This document shows positions 1 to 12,481 of a stretch of 64,000 nucleotides of DNA, one piece after another. Both the position numbers and the translations under genes were made by a program. The first letter of the stretch is position 1; every line of letters starts with the position of its first letter. The stretch spans positions 104,412,117 to 104,476,116 of the forward strand of contig JBOZIK010000001.1 of the NCBI GenBank assembly GCA_051453625.1, in the 5' to 3' direction. Origin of the DNA: Welwitschia mirabilis. Taxonomy: Eukaryota; Gnetophyta; Gnetopsida; Welwitschiales. The notes under the pieces are model-generated. The model was given only the letters and a program-made list of their open reading frames with translations, was not told where the DNA came from and searched no databases.

Positions 1-503
1 CTAGATTCTCTAGTTTCATGCCATCCTACATTTTTGTTTCTTATAAATAAACTAATTTAATATTAAATTAACTAATAAGATTGCTTAGGATCTTTTTCTT
101 ATAGAGGACTCTAATCCCCTATAATTCTAAGAGAGATAATTCATTAGATCTATTTTTGCCCTTTCTAGATGCTTAACCTTTTTTTAGAGTGTCTTCTATG
201 ATAGCTTAAGAGCTGTTGGCCACATTTCTATAGTTTTCCTTTCTTGAAGGATTCTACTGCTAGGTCTTCCTCTCATCTGAACTTTTACATTATTTGAATC
301 TTCTATGTTTGTTGGATTTTGGGCTTACTAAGTGTCCTATTCTTTCATAAGAGGTTGGAAGAAGTTGTACTCCCTCTTCTATTTCTTATTTTCCTTAGGA
401 AAAACTATAGTATTCTTCATATTTTTTTCCTTCTTCTATTTATGCTGATAATTGCTTTGATTGTGCCCAGTCTTTTCATAGAAAGAACAAGTTTCTTTTG
501 ATT
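1..503 (-). other. Probable C-terminal tail of the LINE ORF1, no intact frame
   Basis: This stretch lies directly downstream of the zinc knuckle on the minus strand. Conceptual translation gives basic, stop-broken text such as RKIRNRRGSTTSS, as expected for the poorly conserved tail of a plant LINE ORF1. I see no other domain here. The assignment rests on position only. Confidence 0.35.
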
Positions 504-1234
504 TTATTTAGTGTCAATAAGTCTTTTTCTGCATTCTTCCATTACATGGTCCATTCTTTCATAATGGGAACATCTCTTTTCTATAGTTATGCATCTCCCT
601 GAGATGTGTTCTGACTTCTCACAAATTTTACATGAAATTGAGAGGATCTCATAGATAACTTTAAGATCATATGTTCTCCATTTAGTTTTGAACTTAATAG
701 ATTGTATCTCCTTTGTATCTTCTAAGCTCATCTAGATGCAAAATCTAGCAATAACCAGCCTTATCTACTTAATGGTTATTCTATCTATCTTTATTATTTT
801 ACTAAACTAAAAAGCGATTTTCTTTAAAAGATTTTTGTCCCAAAACTATATAGGAAACTTATGTATCTGGATCCATATTAGTAGTTTTCTAAATAGGTTT
901 GGTTCCAATTATACCCCTAGAACATATTTGGCTAGGGCAAGTCCTCTTACTCCAATAAACCAAGGTCCTCTCATAATGACTTATCCTGATCTCGTCCATT
1001 GTCTAATTGAAAAAGTACTAATCCTTCTGGCATGGTTATATCTTTAATTTTACTAATCCTCATCCATTTTGTTTCTACCCATTCTCTGATAAGATCAAGT
1101 CTAGATCTTAGACTAGATGAAACAAACTTATCGATTAAGCTATATTGAAGTTTCTTTTCTATTTCTGAACATGCACCTTCATCAATATCTAAGCCTAGGA
1201 TTTTTCCTTCCTCAGAGAACTAGGTCTTCTCCAT
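504..1234 (-). pseudogene. LINE ORF1 (DUF4283 domain plus CCHC zinc knuckle), degenerate
   Basis: ORF1 of plant L1-like LINEs encodes an RNA-binding protein that packages the element RNA. Reading leftward from an ATG at 1234, the DUF4283 pattern is clear: LIDKFVSSSLRSRLDLIREW, then METKWMRISKIKD-like text, then RGPWFIGVRGLALAK, and later LIWIQIHKFPI followed by FWDKNLLKKIA. An open stretch (731-504) ends the domain and carries CKICEKSEHISGRC, a perfect CX2CX4HX4C knuckle. A second knuckle, CSHYERMDHVMEEC, follows with its second Cys changed to Tyr. Internal stops and at least one frameshift, just before RGPWF, make it a pseudogene. ORF2 would lie left of the window. The domain identity is a family-knowledge match made by eye. 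Confidence 0.82.
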
Positions 1235-1240
1235 TTTGCT

Positions 1241-3090
1241 GAACAAGCCCCTTTTTAATTCCTAAATCGAATCAATGCAGAAGTAATAGTGAAATATCAT
1301 AAATTATCCAAGGTATGTCTCTCTATTAGCTGATACCGTCCCCTATGTGTCATATCCTTTGAAGCTAAGACTACCCTCGCCAATCCAAAGTCTTCTAAAC
1401 CCTAGCTCCCTCATGCACTTTAGCTCTATCACTCTTACTAATCCACTCTTTAAGCCTTATACAATCTATAGAATTTTTAGAATTCTTATCCAAGTGATTT
1501 AATTCAAAGTTTTGAATTTTAGTAAATATTTTAAGACCTGTGAAACATCTACTCCAATTCTATGCCAACATTTTTCTTGACATTTCTTAACATGATTTCT
1601 AATTGAATAAAAACTTTCACAACGTTGAAGAGCATAAAAATATCAAATTATACTTTTAAATCATACTAAAAAATGATATCATATAAGAAAGTTATGGCTA
1701 AATAGTATTAAAGTTTATTTAAAATTTGGATACATTGATAAAGATGGCTAATTTTAAATGACTTTTATTTAGAAATTTAAAAACTTTATTATAAAAAGTG
1801 GAATTCACCTCTTTTCATGTTGTAGAGATATTTGCGAGCTTTATAGAATGGGGCTATAGTGAGTGTTTTAATTTGATATGCAAAATTCATATCCAAAAGA
1901 GTAAAGTTATGTTTTTAGTCATAGTAGAGAGTTTCACACTTGGTATCCATACTAGAAGTGGAGAGTACCCTATACTAGTGGCTACAAATAACATGCTAGC
2001 TAGAGAGGGCCGAATCCACCAATACGTAAAATTATGAAGGTTTCATGTTAAAACCCTAATGCACCTTTTAGCTTTTAGAAAGAAGTTAGTAGATTTGAAT
2101 GTGATACTAGTTAAAGAAATCTATAAATGCTGTTATACGAAAGGGTTTACCTAAGACTATAATAAGAAAATAAGAAAATAGACAATAACAATTTTGAAGA
2201 GCTTCTCAAAAATTCAAATGTTTTGATGATTATTTTGATAAGACATGAGGGATTAAATATAAAACTAACTAGAGTGATTTTATATCCTCATACAGGTGGA
2301 ATAAAGCATGAGCCTTATAACATTTTTATATTCCAAATCTCGAAACTAAACACTATAATTATTATATAAAAACGTTTATAATCTCACATGAAAAAGATAA
2401 ATTATGTCATGATACTAATAATATTATTTTTATAGTGTGGCCTTAAAATTCTCATAGATATTTCTAGATTTAGTATGTGAGAATTAGTACTAGTGATATT
2501 ACATTCCAAAAAGGCATTATATTAGGTTTGATTAATGAATATAAAAATAGTAGCATAGTATTATGAAATTAAAAAAATTAAGTCAATAAATAAACATGTA
2601 ATACAAGTAATTCGTGGTATCCATTTTGGCATTATGAAACTTGTGACTTGAGAAAGAAGACTTTGCATAAGTTTGTACGCTTTGATTATTACATATTTGG
2701 TTGTTTACATTTTAGTAAATAAAGTATTTTAAGATTATAAATATTATTTTAATTATTAAAAAAATTTTAACTAAGTTTTATTCTTTAATTTTTCAAAATA
2801 TTATTAAAAAGGACTAATTTGTAGTGGTTTATTTAGAGGTCATCCTAATGTACCTAACTTTTATGGCAATAAAACAACTCAAAGGGAGAAATTTAACTAA
2901 TGTTATTAGGAGGGATGAATGTTAAAAGAAATCATTTGCAAAATAATGAATAAATTATTAGATTAATCTTATAGCATAAAGCTAATTTATTCTATTAGTT
3001 AAAGCAACAAACTAGAGTTTAAGAAGACTAATGATTATATGATTTGATTATATAGTCAAAGCAGATAACTTTCTATTATTAATAAGGGTA
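1241..3090. other. AT-rich intergenic sequence, no recognisable feature
   Basis: Both strands are stop-rich. The longest open frame (79 codons, 1798-2037, plus strand) has no family resemblance. I found no LTR, domain or structured RNA here. Confidence 0.6.
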
Positions 3091-3099
3091 TAAAAAGCA

Positions 3100-3574
3100 A
3101 TTCAAAAAATCAAGAAAGGATATACAAGCAAAATCTATCTCATAGATAAAATACCTCCTCATCTATATCATGTGATGAATTGATTTATGTAATTTAAATC
3201 TTCTATCATTATAATCTAAAAATTCTTAGAAATCTATTGATAGTTTTCTATAAGATAAATATGAAGTATAAAAGAATCTCTAATAAAGTAGCAAGAGAAA
3301 AAGAAATTCATAAAATAAAAAAAAATAAAAATACTGGAAATTATACCAGATTAAAAACAATTAATGTGGTATGATATACTTTAAATATTACATAAATAGA
3401 TATTAAAATTCATTAAATAATTATTAGTCATAATGTTTAATTAAAAGTAATCAACTAATTAATTTATATAATTTATTAGTGTCATACATGGGATTTTATT
3501 TTATTATGAAAAATATACATTGAAGACAACACATGTTAGTCAAAATATATTTTATTTTTTGTATTTCATTTAGA
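3100..3574 (-). repeat. Probable 3' LTR of a minus-strand copia remnant
   Basis: The block sits just downstream, in minus sense, of the copia RNase H remnant at 3576-4235. Read on the minus strand, a purine-rich run AAGTTTAAGGGAA ends in TGTTC at about 3574, which looks like a polypurine tract followed by an LTR start. The segment near 3440-3480 (aattaatttatataattta) reappears at about 48300-48330 inside another copia LTR. The left boundary was not found. Confidence 0.4.
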
Positions 3575-3575
3575 A

Positions 3576-4235
3576 CATTCCCTTAAACTTATAAGTCCTT
3601 ATAGGATTTGTGAATCTTTCATGAAGTACTAAATTTTCTTTCTCTAATTGCTTTCATGAGTTCATCCACTACCTACCACTAGGTATTAATAAAACCTAGT
3701 TTGATGAATATCTCCAAATATAATTTTCTAATATAGTGGAATTTAACTTTTACATTATTCTTTTTTTAAAATGAAATTTAGAATTATTCATAGGTTTACT
3801 TATACTTTAATCATTAAAATGGATAAAAATTAAAATTGAGGTATCAAGAATTTAACAAATTCACTTTAATTCACAACATAATATTTCTATTCCAATATAT
3901 TATACTTGAGTAAAATAAAGTTCAATTATCTTTTTATTTCTATCTTAATCATTAAATATTGTTTCTAATGATTTAAATGATATAACCCATGGTTAATCCA
4001 TCCTCTTTGGTACTAGCCCAATCTAAATCTATGTATTCAACTAAAATTTCATTTTGTTTGTGGAATTTTATGTCATGTTTAATTACTCTAGCTAAGTACT
4101 TTAGTATATTAATTTACAATTTTATGCATTTTTTGCTTGGAAAAAATATGAATTTAGTAAGCTTATTGATATTAAACGTGATATCTAGTCTTGTATTCAT
4201 CTTATTGAAAGTTTATATGGAAGGGAAATAAAGTA
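3576..4235 (-). pseudogene. Ty1/copia RNase H-region remnant
   Basis: On the minus strand, from about 4220 leftward, the conceptual protein reads NTRLDITFNINKLTKF, then INILKYLARVIKHDIKFHKQ, then LVEYIDLDWASTKEDGLTMG. This is the conserved copia block RPDI..AV..LS.FM / RILRYLKGT / GY.DADWA..DDR.STSGY that begins RNase H. Further left the frame is broken and only a faint echo of the ALSS.EAEY block remains. Nothing of RT survives to the right; the homology stops abruptly at the repeat starting near 4242. It is a short fragment of a polyprotein normally above 1200 residues. Confidence 0.72.
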
Positions 4236-4241
4236 CAAGAA

Positions 4242-4860
4242 CATGTTAATTCCATAATGAAATTTTAATTAAACTTCTCTATTCTAATGTTAGAGTTAAG
4301 TGTAAAATTTTAAGTTATTTCATCATGGCAAAAACTAAGAAGTTAAGGAATTAAACTTTAATTATTCATAATTTTTATTAAAGATAATCACATTATTAAC
4401 AGTTAAGAATTAAGAATGAAACATTATTATGACTGATATCATATAGTAATATCATTTTAAACAATTGGTTCATGAATGCATACCTAAATCTAAGACTTAC
4501 ATCTATATCACTTCAAGTGTTTTATCACACTTTCCCTTACTTCAAATATGTTTCTTTCTTTTCTATTTAATAATAACTAAAATAAATTATCTTTATCTTA
4601 CATAATGTTTTACCAAGAAGAAAAGATTACATCGTTTAGATATGTAATAAAATATGTAATTTCATGTTTTCTTAACTAAGCTAATAATTATTGAATCAAT
4701 TATATTAACTTGATAATGCTTCCCTTTAATTTTAACTTTTAATTTCATTCTTAGACTTCTTTTAAATTTTGGATTCATTTAGATTCGTTTCATATTCATC
4801 TTTTTAACTTGATTCCATCATTGTGTTTTTTCATATTCAAAATAAATTTCAACTTAAGGT
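4242..4860. repeat. Dispersed repeat, copia LTR-like (partner at 44010-44690)
   Basis: The segment starts near TGTTAATTCC and aligns by eye with 44010-44690. Shared landmarks in the same order are 'ctaatgtt.ga.ttaagtg.aaa', 'aattaagaat.aaac.ttatta', and 'tgacttcaaatgtgttatcac' against 'cacttcaagtgttttatcac'. The partner has a primer-binding-site-like sequence just outside its left end, so the pair is best read as LTRs of a copia family in minus orientation. Here it abuts an RNase H remnant directly, which suggests insertion or deletion. Confidence 0.5.
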
Positions 4861-4869
4861 TTTACTTAA

Positions 4870-6250
4870 GGAATAGTAAGATAATAACATTTAAGAACTC
4901 CATGGCTTTGAGTTTTTAAGTACCTTATTTTATTTGAGGTATTATTTTGATGACTAGACATTTTGTTACTTCATCTTACTCTAGTGATTTAATTTCTAAT
5001 TTTCTTTATTTAAACTAAAAAATGATTTCTTTAGTAATTAGTATTATTCTATTATGTAAAAAATACTTTATTATTTTAAGTATTTATTGTGCATTACAGT
5101 TTGTTTCATTCCTAAATGTAGTTATAGGGTAACTAACACATAAATATGTTACATAACTTTGTTTAATACAAGGTAGATATATAGAGAAAATTTGTGTTTT
5201 CTTTAATACAACATAATTTTACATGAGAAAGTTAAAAGAGGTTCTCCATCTCTTTATCTAAATCTAGTCTAATAGCTTCATTAGTGGTAGCTTCTTTTAC
5301 TACTTTTGTCGATGCTTTGAAAACTTTTCTAATAGTTTTTTTAGATTACATAGGTTTTCTAGATCTAGTAAGATATATTTATTAAGGGACATGATCTTAA
5401 TGAAGTTCCTTGAGTTCAGAATAATGTCCATTAATAACTCTTTATGCTTTGCTAAGGGTGTTTGCTTTTTCTTTGTTCTCTTATAAGATCTAAACCTTGT
5501 TTTCTTTAAGTTAACTAAGTTGGGCCTATGTTTTATTAAGATTCTACTAGAGTACTTCATTATTATTTTTTCTATTTATGAATCTTCATTTTTTGGCATA
5601 CATGCATTTTGTACTTTTGTTCTATATTTTTTAGAAATTTTTAAATTGTTTTTCTTAAATTATTATTTTTCTTACTTTGCCTTATTAATTTCTTCTTTAA
5701 GTTGTTTAAATTTTCTACTTAAAAACTATTGTATTTACTTCTTTTAATTTTGCTTCTACTTCTTTCTTATTTCATTTCTCTTGAGTCCATAGGCATAATA
5801 CAAAATTTCTTTGATTGTTTTATTTCTTAGCATATCTATAATTTTGTTATTATTTGATAATTTTATCTTTATTGAGATCTTTAATCCAATAATGCACTAA
5901 CTCTTTTATAGATTCATTATCTCTATTCTTGATGTAGTGCTCTATTGATACAATATATAATGTTGTATTTTAGCAAGCTCTCTTAGAATTAGATCTACAA
6001 TAGAATTCTTAAAGTAGTTGCACATGTAGTAATCATGTTTTACATGTTCTAATAATATATACATATTCAGTTCTAGATTTTACATAAATTTGACCTATTT
6101 TAAATGATAAAAAAAGCATGAAATATGTTAGCAAGTAGTTAAAATTATTACTTAGGTCTTATACAATTTGGTTATTAGTTATACTTTATTCTTCATTAAG
6201 CATTTACATTTTGCTTTGACTAATATGATAGTTGTTCTAGCAAGTTGCCT
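4870..6250. other. AT-rich sequence with a Lys-rich minus-strand open frame, unassigned
   Basis: On the minus strand a run of near-continuous, Lys-rich coding-like text spans about 5950-5300. It includes an 86-codon frame at 5300-5560 with KRTKKKQTPLAKHKELL. It could be a gag remnant of the neighbouring retroelements, but I see no zinc knuckle or other diagnostic motif. The flanking parts show nothing I can support. Confidence 0.25.
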
Positions 6251-6251
6251 A

Positions 6252-6786
6252 TGACACCCTATCCTTTCTTACTCTAATTAAGAACTATTTTTTTCTCTCT
6301 TTAATTTTTTTATTTTCTCTTCCTTCATTCTTTAGTATTATTATCTAATAAACATAGTAAAACCTAGGATCAAATTTTACTTATGCCTTTATTAGAATTT
6401 TTATATCTTGAGAAAAACAAATCATATTATTATTATATATTTATCTATAATTAATTCCTAGGTTATTTTGGTTTACAAATAATAGTGATGTTATAAGTTT
6501 GTGTCCTCCATTTCTTCCTAGGTTTTCATCACACAGAAGATATCTTGCAAATAGTTAAGGAGATGTAAATTTGTTATAAATATACATGGATAAGTTTAAG
6601 CATAATACCTACACAATATAATAAGAGGTTACAACTCCATTAATGGAATTTGAACTCGATATCTGACCACTCTTTGGACATGATTTGGTTTTACTTTATG
6701 TTTTAAACTATATAAACATGGTTGGGATCAACTCTATGAGCTTACACATTACCTCGATATATCTTAATATAGGTGATAGGTGGTAT
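6252..6786 (-). repeat. Gypsy LTR fragment (family of 9369-12480 and 38040-41205)
   Basis: The segment begins TGACACCCTATCCTTTCTTA, matching the LTR edge TGATACCTTATCCTTTCTTA at 38040. It stays collinear with that LTR through 'ctaggatcaaattttactta', 'ttcctaggttattttg' and 'ataggtgataggtggta', until the N gap at 6787. Orientation follows the sister copies, whose elements read on the minus strand. No primer-binding site is visible to the left, unlike the two sister copies, so this is a truncated or solo fragment. Confidence 0.72.
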
Positions 6787-6886
6787 NNNNNNNNNNNNNN
6801 NNNNNNNNNNNNNNNNNNNNNNNNNNNNNNNNNNNNNNNNNNNNNNNNNNNNNNNNNNNNNNNNNNNNNNNNNNNNNNNNNNNNNN

Positions 6887-7245
6887 CAGACGTTAGACGC
6901 ACCAAAATCGCAGACGGAGGATGTATCAGATCATAGACATGGGCCGGAGGCACACCACAGAGTGCAAAGTCAAAGCGAATCAAAACACAAAGAAGGGCAT
7001 CATCAGAGTGCGAGGCGCACCACAGTGCAAGAGAAAATAGCGAAACGCTAGAACGTAGGCAACAGAGAACGGCACAAAGCGAACGGGAGCGGAGGCAAGA
7101 GTGGACCGAAAAACGCCATTAAAACAGAGAATGGCAGAAACGCAATAGAAAAGAGACACCTAACAATATCACGTCAAAATTCAGTCATAAAGAACACCAA
7201 GAGGATGACTGATAGTGAACGGGCAAAGATGAACGGACAATAACG
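6887..7245. other. T-poor, CpG-rich compositional island of unknown origin
   Basis: The sequence switches sharply after the gap. In 7021-7140, T makes up only 8 of 120 bases, G+C is near 50%, and CpG is frequent (cgaaacgc, gaacg, gcgaacggg, gaccg, aacgcc). The surrounding DNA is AT-rich with little CpG. It looks faintly repetitive (cgcaccaaaatcgcag, ggcacaccacagagtgc, gaggcgcaccacagtgc). Forward frame 6773-7051 is open from the gap edge but reads only as low-complexity basic text. I recognise no gene. Possibilities are a foreign or recent insertion, a satellite-like repeat, or a sequencing or assembly artefact at a gap edge. Confidence 0.6.
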
Positions 7246-7740
7246 TAGATTTTTCCAAGTTCAATGTTATTTCAAATCATTGATAAATTGGACGCATAAA
7301 AAAAAGAGGGAAATGAAAGTTTTTTTTTAATTTCATCACTCAGATTTATAGATCATTTTTTTCTTTTTTTTTAATTTTTTTCTAAGCTAGCTAATCTAAA
7401 AGAAATATATACTTTTAATTTTTTTTAAAAAATTACTTACATTTCTTTTTTTAAGATAATTCAACATTTCAAACTATTCGAATAGTAGTTTAAAATAGAT
7501 AGAACTTTTCTTTTAATAAGTTTGTATTACGTTATTATAAAAAAAACCTTTATTGATTCTTTATAATTAGATCCTCAATTTATTTTTATCTTATTTTATT
7601 TTTCAAAAAAAAATCTATAAAATCATAATAAGGTCTTAGTTTAATTCATAGATTTGTAGATGAAGTTAGATTTGTTTTTATTAAGCGTTTCCATTAAATA
7701 ATCCTAGTATCAAACCTTATGCAAAATTTCATTATTGTTT
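7246..7740. other. T-tract-rich low-complexity DNA
   Basis: Long T and A runs dominate (about 7320-7620). It separates the CpG-rich island from the gypsy gag remnant. No feature is supported. Confidence 0.5.
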
Positions 7741-8370
7741 AAATTCCTTTGATGTTGTCACACGATAACCATTCATCTTGAAAGGTGAATATAAAAGCTC
7801 TTCTTGATCATATATAATCATCACATCTTGTGTGCTATATAAAACTCGAATATCTAATAAAATTTTAATCAACATAATGTTGCAAAAATAATAGCAACAT
7901 ACCTCTCCTTAAATATGTACTTAAATTTCCTCCATGAAAGTTCTAGATCTCGTAACTTGGTCATTTTTGTTTTTTTCCACAGATTAGCTTCTCCCTGTAA
8001 GATATAAATCGCTAAGGAACCCTTTTCTAGTTATTAAATCCTAAGGTACCTATAACATTTGCAACATCACTTAGCCATGCTTCTACTTTGGAAGAATTTG
8101 AATCTCCTATAAGCTTTAGTGCATTCAGCTTAATAAAAATTTGAATTAATTTCTTTATGTCCACTTTCTTAGATTGATTGATACCATTATTTACTTATGA
8201 GTTTTGACCTTAATTTACTATTTGTGATAGGAACTGCATAAAGGTATCCATCAATGCTTTTAGATTAATGTTGAATGGGGGTTGGTTTCCATTATTAGGT
8301 GCTGATTCACTTGTGAATTCTCTTGATTTTAATTACTTGATGTAACTAACCTAGTTTTAAGTTTGAACTA
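7741..8370 (-). pseudogene. Ty3/gypsy gag remnant (retrotrans_gag domain)
   Basis: On the minus strand the conceptual text runs through QPPFNINLKALMDTFMQFL, then GDSNSSKVEAWLSDVANVIG, then residues equivalent to the YILQGEA.LWW block (SYREKLICGKK), and DLE-like text ending near 7870. This is the core of the gypsy Gag: A..WL..VE..F.....TDE.KV..A...L.G.A..WW. Stops and frame changes are frequent. The same segment, equally broken, occurs in the second gypsy copy at 23560-23940. Gag forms the virus-like particle in which reverse transcription takes place. Confidence 0.66.
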
Positions 8371-9368
8371 ACCATAATGAGGCACCTAAAAGAAGGGGAA
8401 ATTTTCATGAGATTATATTTAGAAATAGGATAGATGTTATTAAAGTTTAAACTTTGAAATGTTTTTGTAATATTAGGAAGAACATGATTATCATTATAAT
8501 GTAATGAGTCCTTACTTATATATTAAAGTACATAATCAAGTTTATCCCTATTTTTCATTTTCAATAGATAAGGTTTACAAGTTATGAATATGGGTTTTCA
8601 CTATAAAGTTATGTGACCATATAATTTATGATGAATAACTTAGTTGGATATTTGATTACTTCCATGATTTCTAATTATAAGTATTATTTATGTACTTACA
8701 TATTTTTTACAAAACATTAAGCTCTTTAAGAAATCATATAAAGTTATTATCCTAAATTATTAAGATAATTAAAATTCTTTTAAGTAATTATCATCTATAG
8801 CTATAAGATAACAGAGTATTTAATAACTTGAATTCATCATCTTTTTTAATTTGTTCGAGAATTTAGAATTATCATAAATATGATTAGCACAATGATTATC
8901 TAGGGGTTGGGATTATGGTTAACCTTATGAATACTTTAGATCTATCTCAAGTATAATTAACTTCTAGCATTATTTAATTAATAAGATTCTAATTAGTGTA
9001 ATCTTTATAATCATTGGACTTAACATAAATGTAATTTGGTATATATTTAAAGATTATAAAATTTATAGGTATAATGGAATTCATGAGTATGAGAAGATAT
9101 GATTAAATTCATGCTTATCTAGGAGTTAACATTATCTTGGAATCTAGTATTATTAAGGATATAATTAATTTTACTTGTGGTTTAATATTGTTAGAAATAT
9201 AATTAACTTTATAGCTATTAGGAATTAGGGTTATTTTGGGTACAACTAATATTAAGATTATTAAGGAGTTATGTTGTTAAAGATATATTTGGATTTATAT
9301 TCTTATAAACTTATAAGTTCTTATTAAAGGTATTATTTAAGTTAATCTAGATCTCTGAAACTAATTTA
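8371..9368 (-). other. Gypsy 5' leader with primer-binding site
   Basis: The stretch between the gag remnant and the LTR matches 23940-24904. Shared landmarks include 'attcatgcttatctaggagtta', 'cctattaggaatta' and 'cttataagttctta'. At its right end, 9351-9368 reads on the minus strand TAAATTAGTTTCAGAGAT, a decayed version of the TGGTATCAGAGC site complementary to initiator Met-tRNA that primes minus-strand DNA synthesis. The LTR follows directly to its right, so this element reads leftward. Confidence 0.6.
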
Positions 9369-12300
9369 TAATACTCTTTTTTTCCCTATCCTCATCAAGA
9401 GTTTTTTTTGCCATTTTTTTCCTTCCTTCCTTCATTAATATTATTATCTACTAGACATAATGAAACCTAGAATTAAATTTTACTTATTCCTTTATTAGCA
9501 TTTTATATTTTTAGAAAAATAAATTACATTAATATTATATATTTACTTTTAATTAATTTTTAGATTATTTTTATTTAAAATAATAATGTTTTTATAAGTT
9601 TAGGTCCTCCATTTCTTCTTAGTTTTTATCACATAGAAATATATCTTATAATAGTTAATGGGATGTAGACTTGTTATAAAACATGCATGGAAAAGTTTAA
9701 GGATAATACTTAATTAATATAATTAGAGGTTGTGGCATAACTTGATATTTAACCATCCTCTGAAAATGAGTTGGTTCTACTTCAAGTTATAAACTATACA
9801 AATATGGCTAAGAATAACTCTATAGGCTTACACTTTACCTTGATATACCTCAATACAAGTAGTAGATGGTATGTAATGTAGATGCATGCTTATAAATGAC
9901 CACTGCTTCCTTAAAATATATTGGATGGTGCAACATAATGCATTGATGTGAAGGGCTTAAGGTATTAAGTCAGAGTAAGTTCATACATGGGTAGGGTAGG
10001 AGAGCAATGATCAAATCCCCTTGTAGAAGGGCATTAGGAGAAAAAATGAAATGCAACCCACCTTGGTGATGAAATCTAAGTATGAAGATGAACATTATTA
10101 GAATTATCTTGACTTAGCCTTATTCAATTAGTACACCATACAAATGCATGTATATAATTCTAACTAATGTGGATATTTAATCGATTATTTACCTAGTTAT
10201 AATAATTCTAATTATCATTAGGTTTATTTTATACAAATGATCATAAAAGAGAAAATTAGTATATCAGAATATATTCACAATTACAATAATAAAATCTAAA
10301 TAAAGGAAATATTATTTTCTTTATTTTCTTAATAATAATAAAAATATTTAAAATGTATCAAGTCACATCTTAACAATGTACTTAAATAAACTAATCCATA
10401 CCTAGAAGTATGTCAATCCTATAAGTATTCTTACATGCTCATATGTCAATATCCATAGATTAGTGTAATGAAGATAAATAAAAGAAAGTATAGCTTAAAA
10501 TGATTATTAAGACATAATACTTTATCCAAGAATCACATTACTATATTATAAGTCATGAAAATAAGTGATAAATTAAGGACTATTTATGTTACTTAACTCC
10601 TAAGATGAAAATTTTTACAAGCATGCACATTCAAAGTAAGATAATGGAAAAAGGTAAAAGAAATATTTTTCCTAACAAAATATTATTTGTAAGTAATGTA
10701 ACTTTAGACTAATAATAGATACTTATCTCAAATACTTAAATTTCCTATAAAATTTTATGTAATTATTTTTCTATAATTTAAAACATTAATTTTAATGTTT
10801 TGGGCTCTAAGGAGCCATCATAGTAAAAAAATAATAATTAATTAATTATAAAGCAAAAAGATAAATTATGGTATTTTCTTATACACTAGACTCCTAATAG
10901 GATCATTAGAAACTAACTTAAGCTATTTTAAAATCCTAAAAATATTATTTTTAAGGTCATGATTTAAGGTTGAAAAATATCAAATTTTCTAAATTTATAG
11001 TCCTACTACATCATTCTAATTTTTTAAATAATTCAATATGTTTTAAAAATATTATTTAACTCCCTACAACTTAGGAATCTCAGGTTTTCAAATATCTTAA
11101 CTACTAGTTACAGAATTGTAAATTATTTGGTTATCATTTTTTATATTTATTTTCTAATGTATTTTAACAAATAAATTTTTAAAGATTACTACACATCAAA
11201 AAAATTATAATTTTTATATTTTCATGATTATAACACAATCTTAGACTTACCAAAAAACAAAAAAAAGTGTCACTACTTTAAACCTAGTAATTAATAATCT
11301 ATATTGTTTTTAATCTATGCCTCTATTTTGAAAATTTAACTTTGGCTATAAGAAATATGGTAAAGATTCTAGGACTAGTTATGTAATAACTTAAATTATT
11401 AAATTAATGAATATAATAGAAAAACTAATTATCTATAAAACATATTAAATAAATCTACTAATTTAAATCAATGTAGGGAAAAAATCAAATCAATTCCAAA
11501 AAAGCCATTTACTATGAGCCTTAGGATTACCATGAAGGAGTAATAATCTACAAGAGATTTTAATGAGGATCGGACTTTACCCTTAATAAGATGGACTTAA
11601 TACATAATGAATCAAAAGTATATTTTTATGCATATTAATACAAAATAAACATGGATAATCTAGTATATAGTAAATTGCCAAAGTGATCACTTGGCCATAA
11701 TCATCTATTAGTAATTTTAATCACCAAGCATAAGATGCCCCTTATATCTCCCTACATTTTGGTGAGAGCCACTGGGAGGTAATAATATAATTTTATGATA
11801 TGTCATAAATAGTGGTCTAATGTAAGTATTAAATTATTCTATTAAAATATTAAAAGAGACCATATGGATAATATGAGTAAAGAGATTACTTGAAAAGATT
11901 AGTAAATCCTTGATAGTTAAAGATTAATAAAGATTCAAGCTCAATAATTCCTTAGTTCAAAGCTTTTAAACTCCAATCTCCACAAGCAAGAGAATGAAAT
12001 AAAAAAAGAGAAAATAAGGAAATGCATTTGTATTAAAAAATAAAAATTATTTCCTTTTTTGCAAGAGAGAAAAGGATTTCTATATATATAGACAAATAAA
12101 GATACATAGCTTAATATTATAAGAGCACATGATTTAGCATGATAAGTGAGATGGGTAATAAGGGACATTGGAATACAAAAATAGATTATATTTATGACTC
12201 ATACACCTAACTAGGATGAATAATATACTTGCTTTAATTAGTAAGATTAATTATATGTATTATTTACTCATGCTAGCTTCTTCTTAATCCTTCATAGNNN

Positions 12301-12480
12301 NNNNNNNNNNNNNNATTCATCCAAGACATGAATCAAAAGAATAAATTCATAAATTTCAAAATTGTCATGTGACATAATGAGATAAACTTTTTATTTTCAA
12401 TGAATAAAATAATAAGTATGCTATGAATCAAGTATCTTTACACATCTCAAGAAGATAAAAGTCATGATAAAGTAAATCTA
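9369..12480 (-). repeat. ~3.1-kb gypsy LTR block (copy A)
   Basis: This is collinear over essentially its whole length with 38040-41205. Landmarks in order are 'gatgcatgcttataaatg', 'aagtcagagtaag', 'ggtgatgaaatc.aagtat', 'cttggccataatcatc.atta', 'ggtgagagcc..tgggaggta' and 'cttgatagttaaagatt'. Leader and PBS lie on its left and the pol end (12482) on its right. It therefore serves as the 5' LTR of the left-hand gag fragment and the 3' LTR of the right-hand pol. The homology runs a little into the pol tail, so the exact right LTR edge is unresolved. A 17-N gap lies at 12298. Unusually long LTRs are known in Del/Tekay-type elements. Confidence 0.68.
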
Positions 12481-12481
12481 T

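Noticed and set aside
1798-2037. 79-codon plus-strand open frame as a small gene
   Set aside because: No motif, no neighbours and ordinary AT-driven composition; no support for coding.
3989-4231. 80-codon plus-strand open frame
   Set aside because: It is the antisense shadow of the copia RNase H block, which is convincing on the minus strand.
6685-7051. Open frames across 6787-6886 on both strands
   Set aside because: They run through the N gap, and the remaining codons are AT-rich or T-poor low complexity. The same applies to frames at 20218-20539, 41291-41688, 58806-58991 and 59148-59534.
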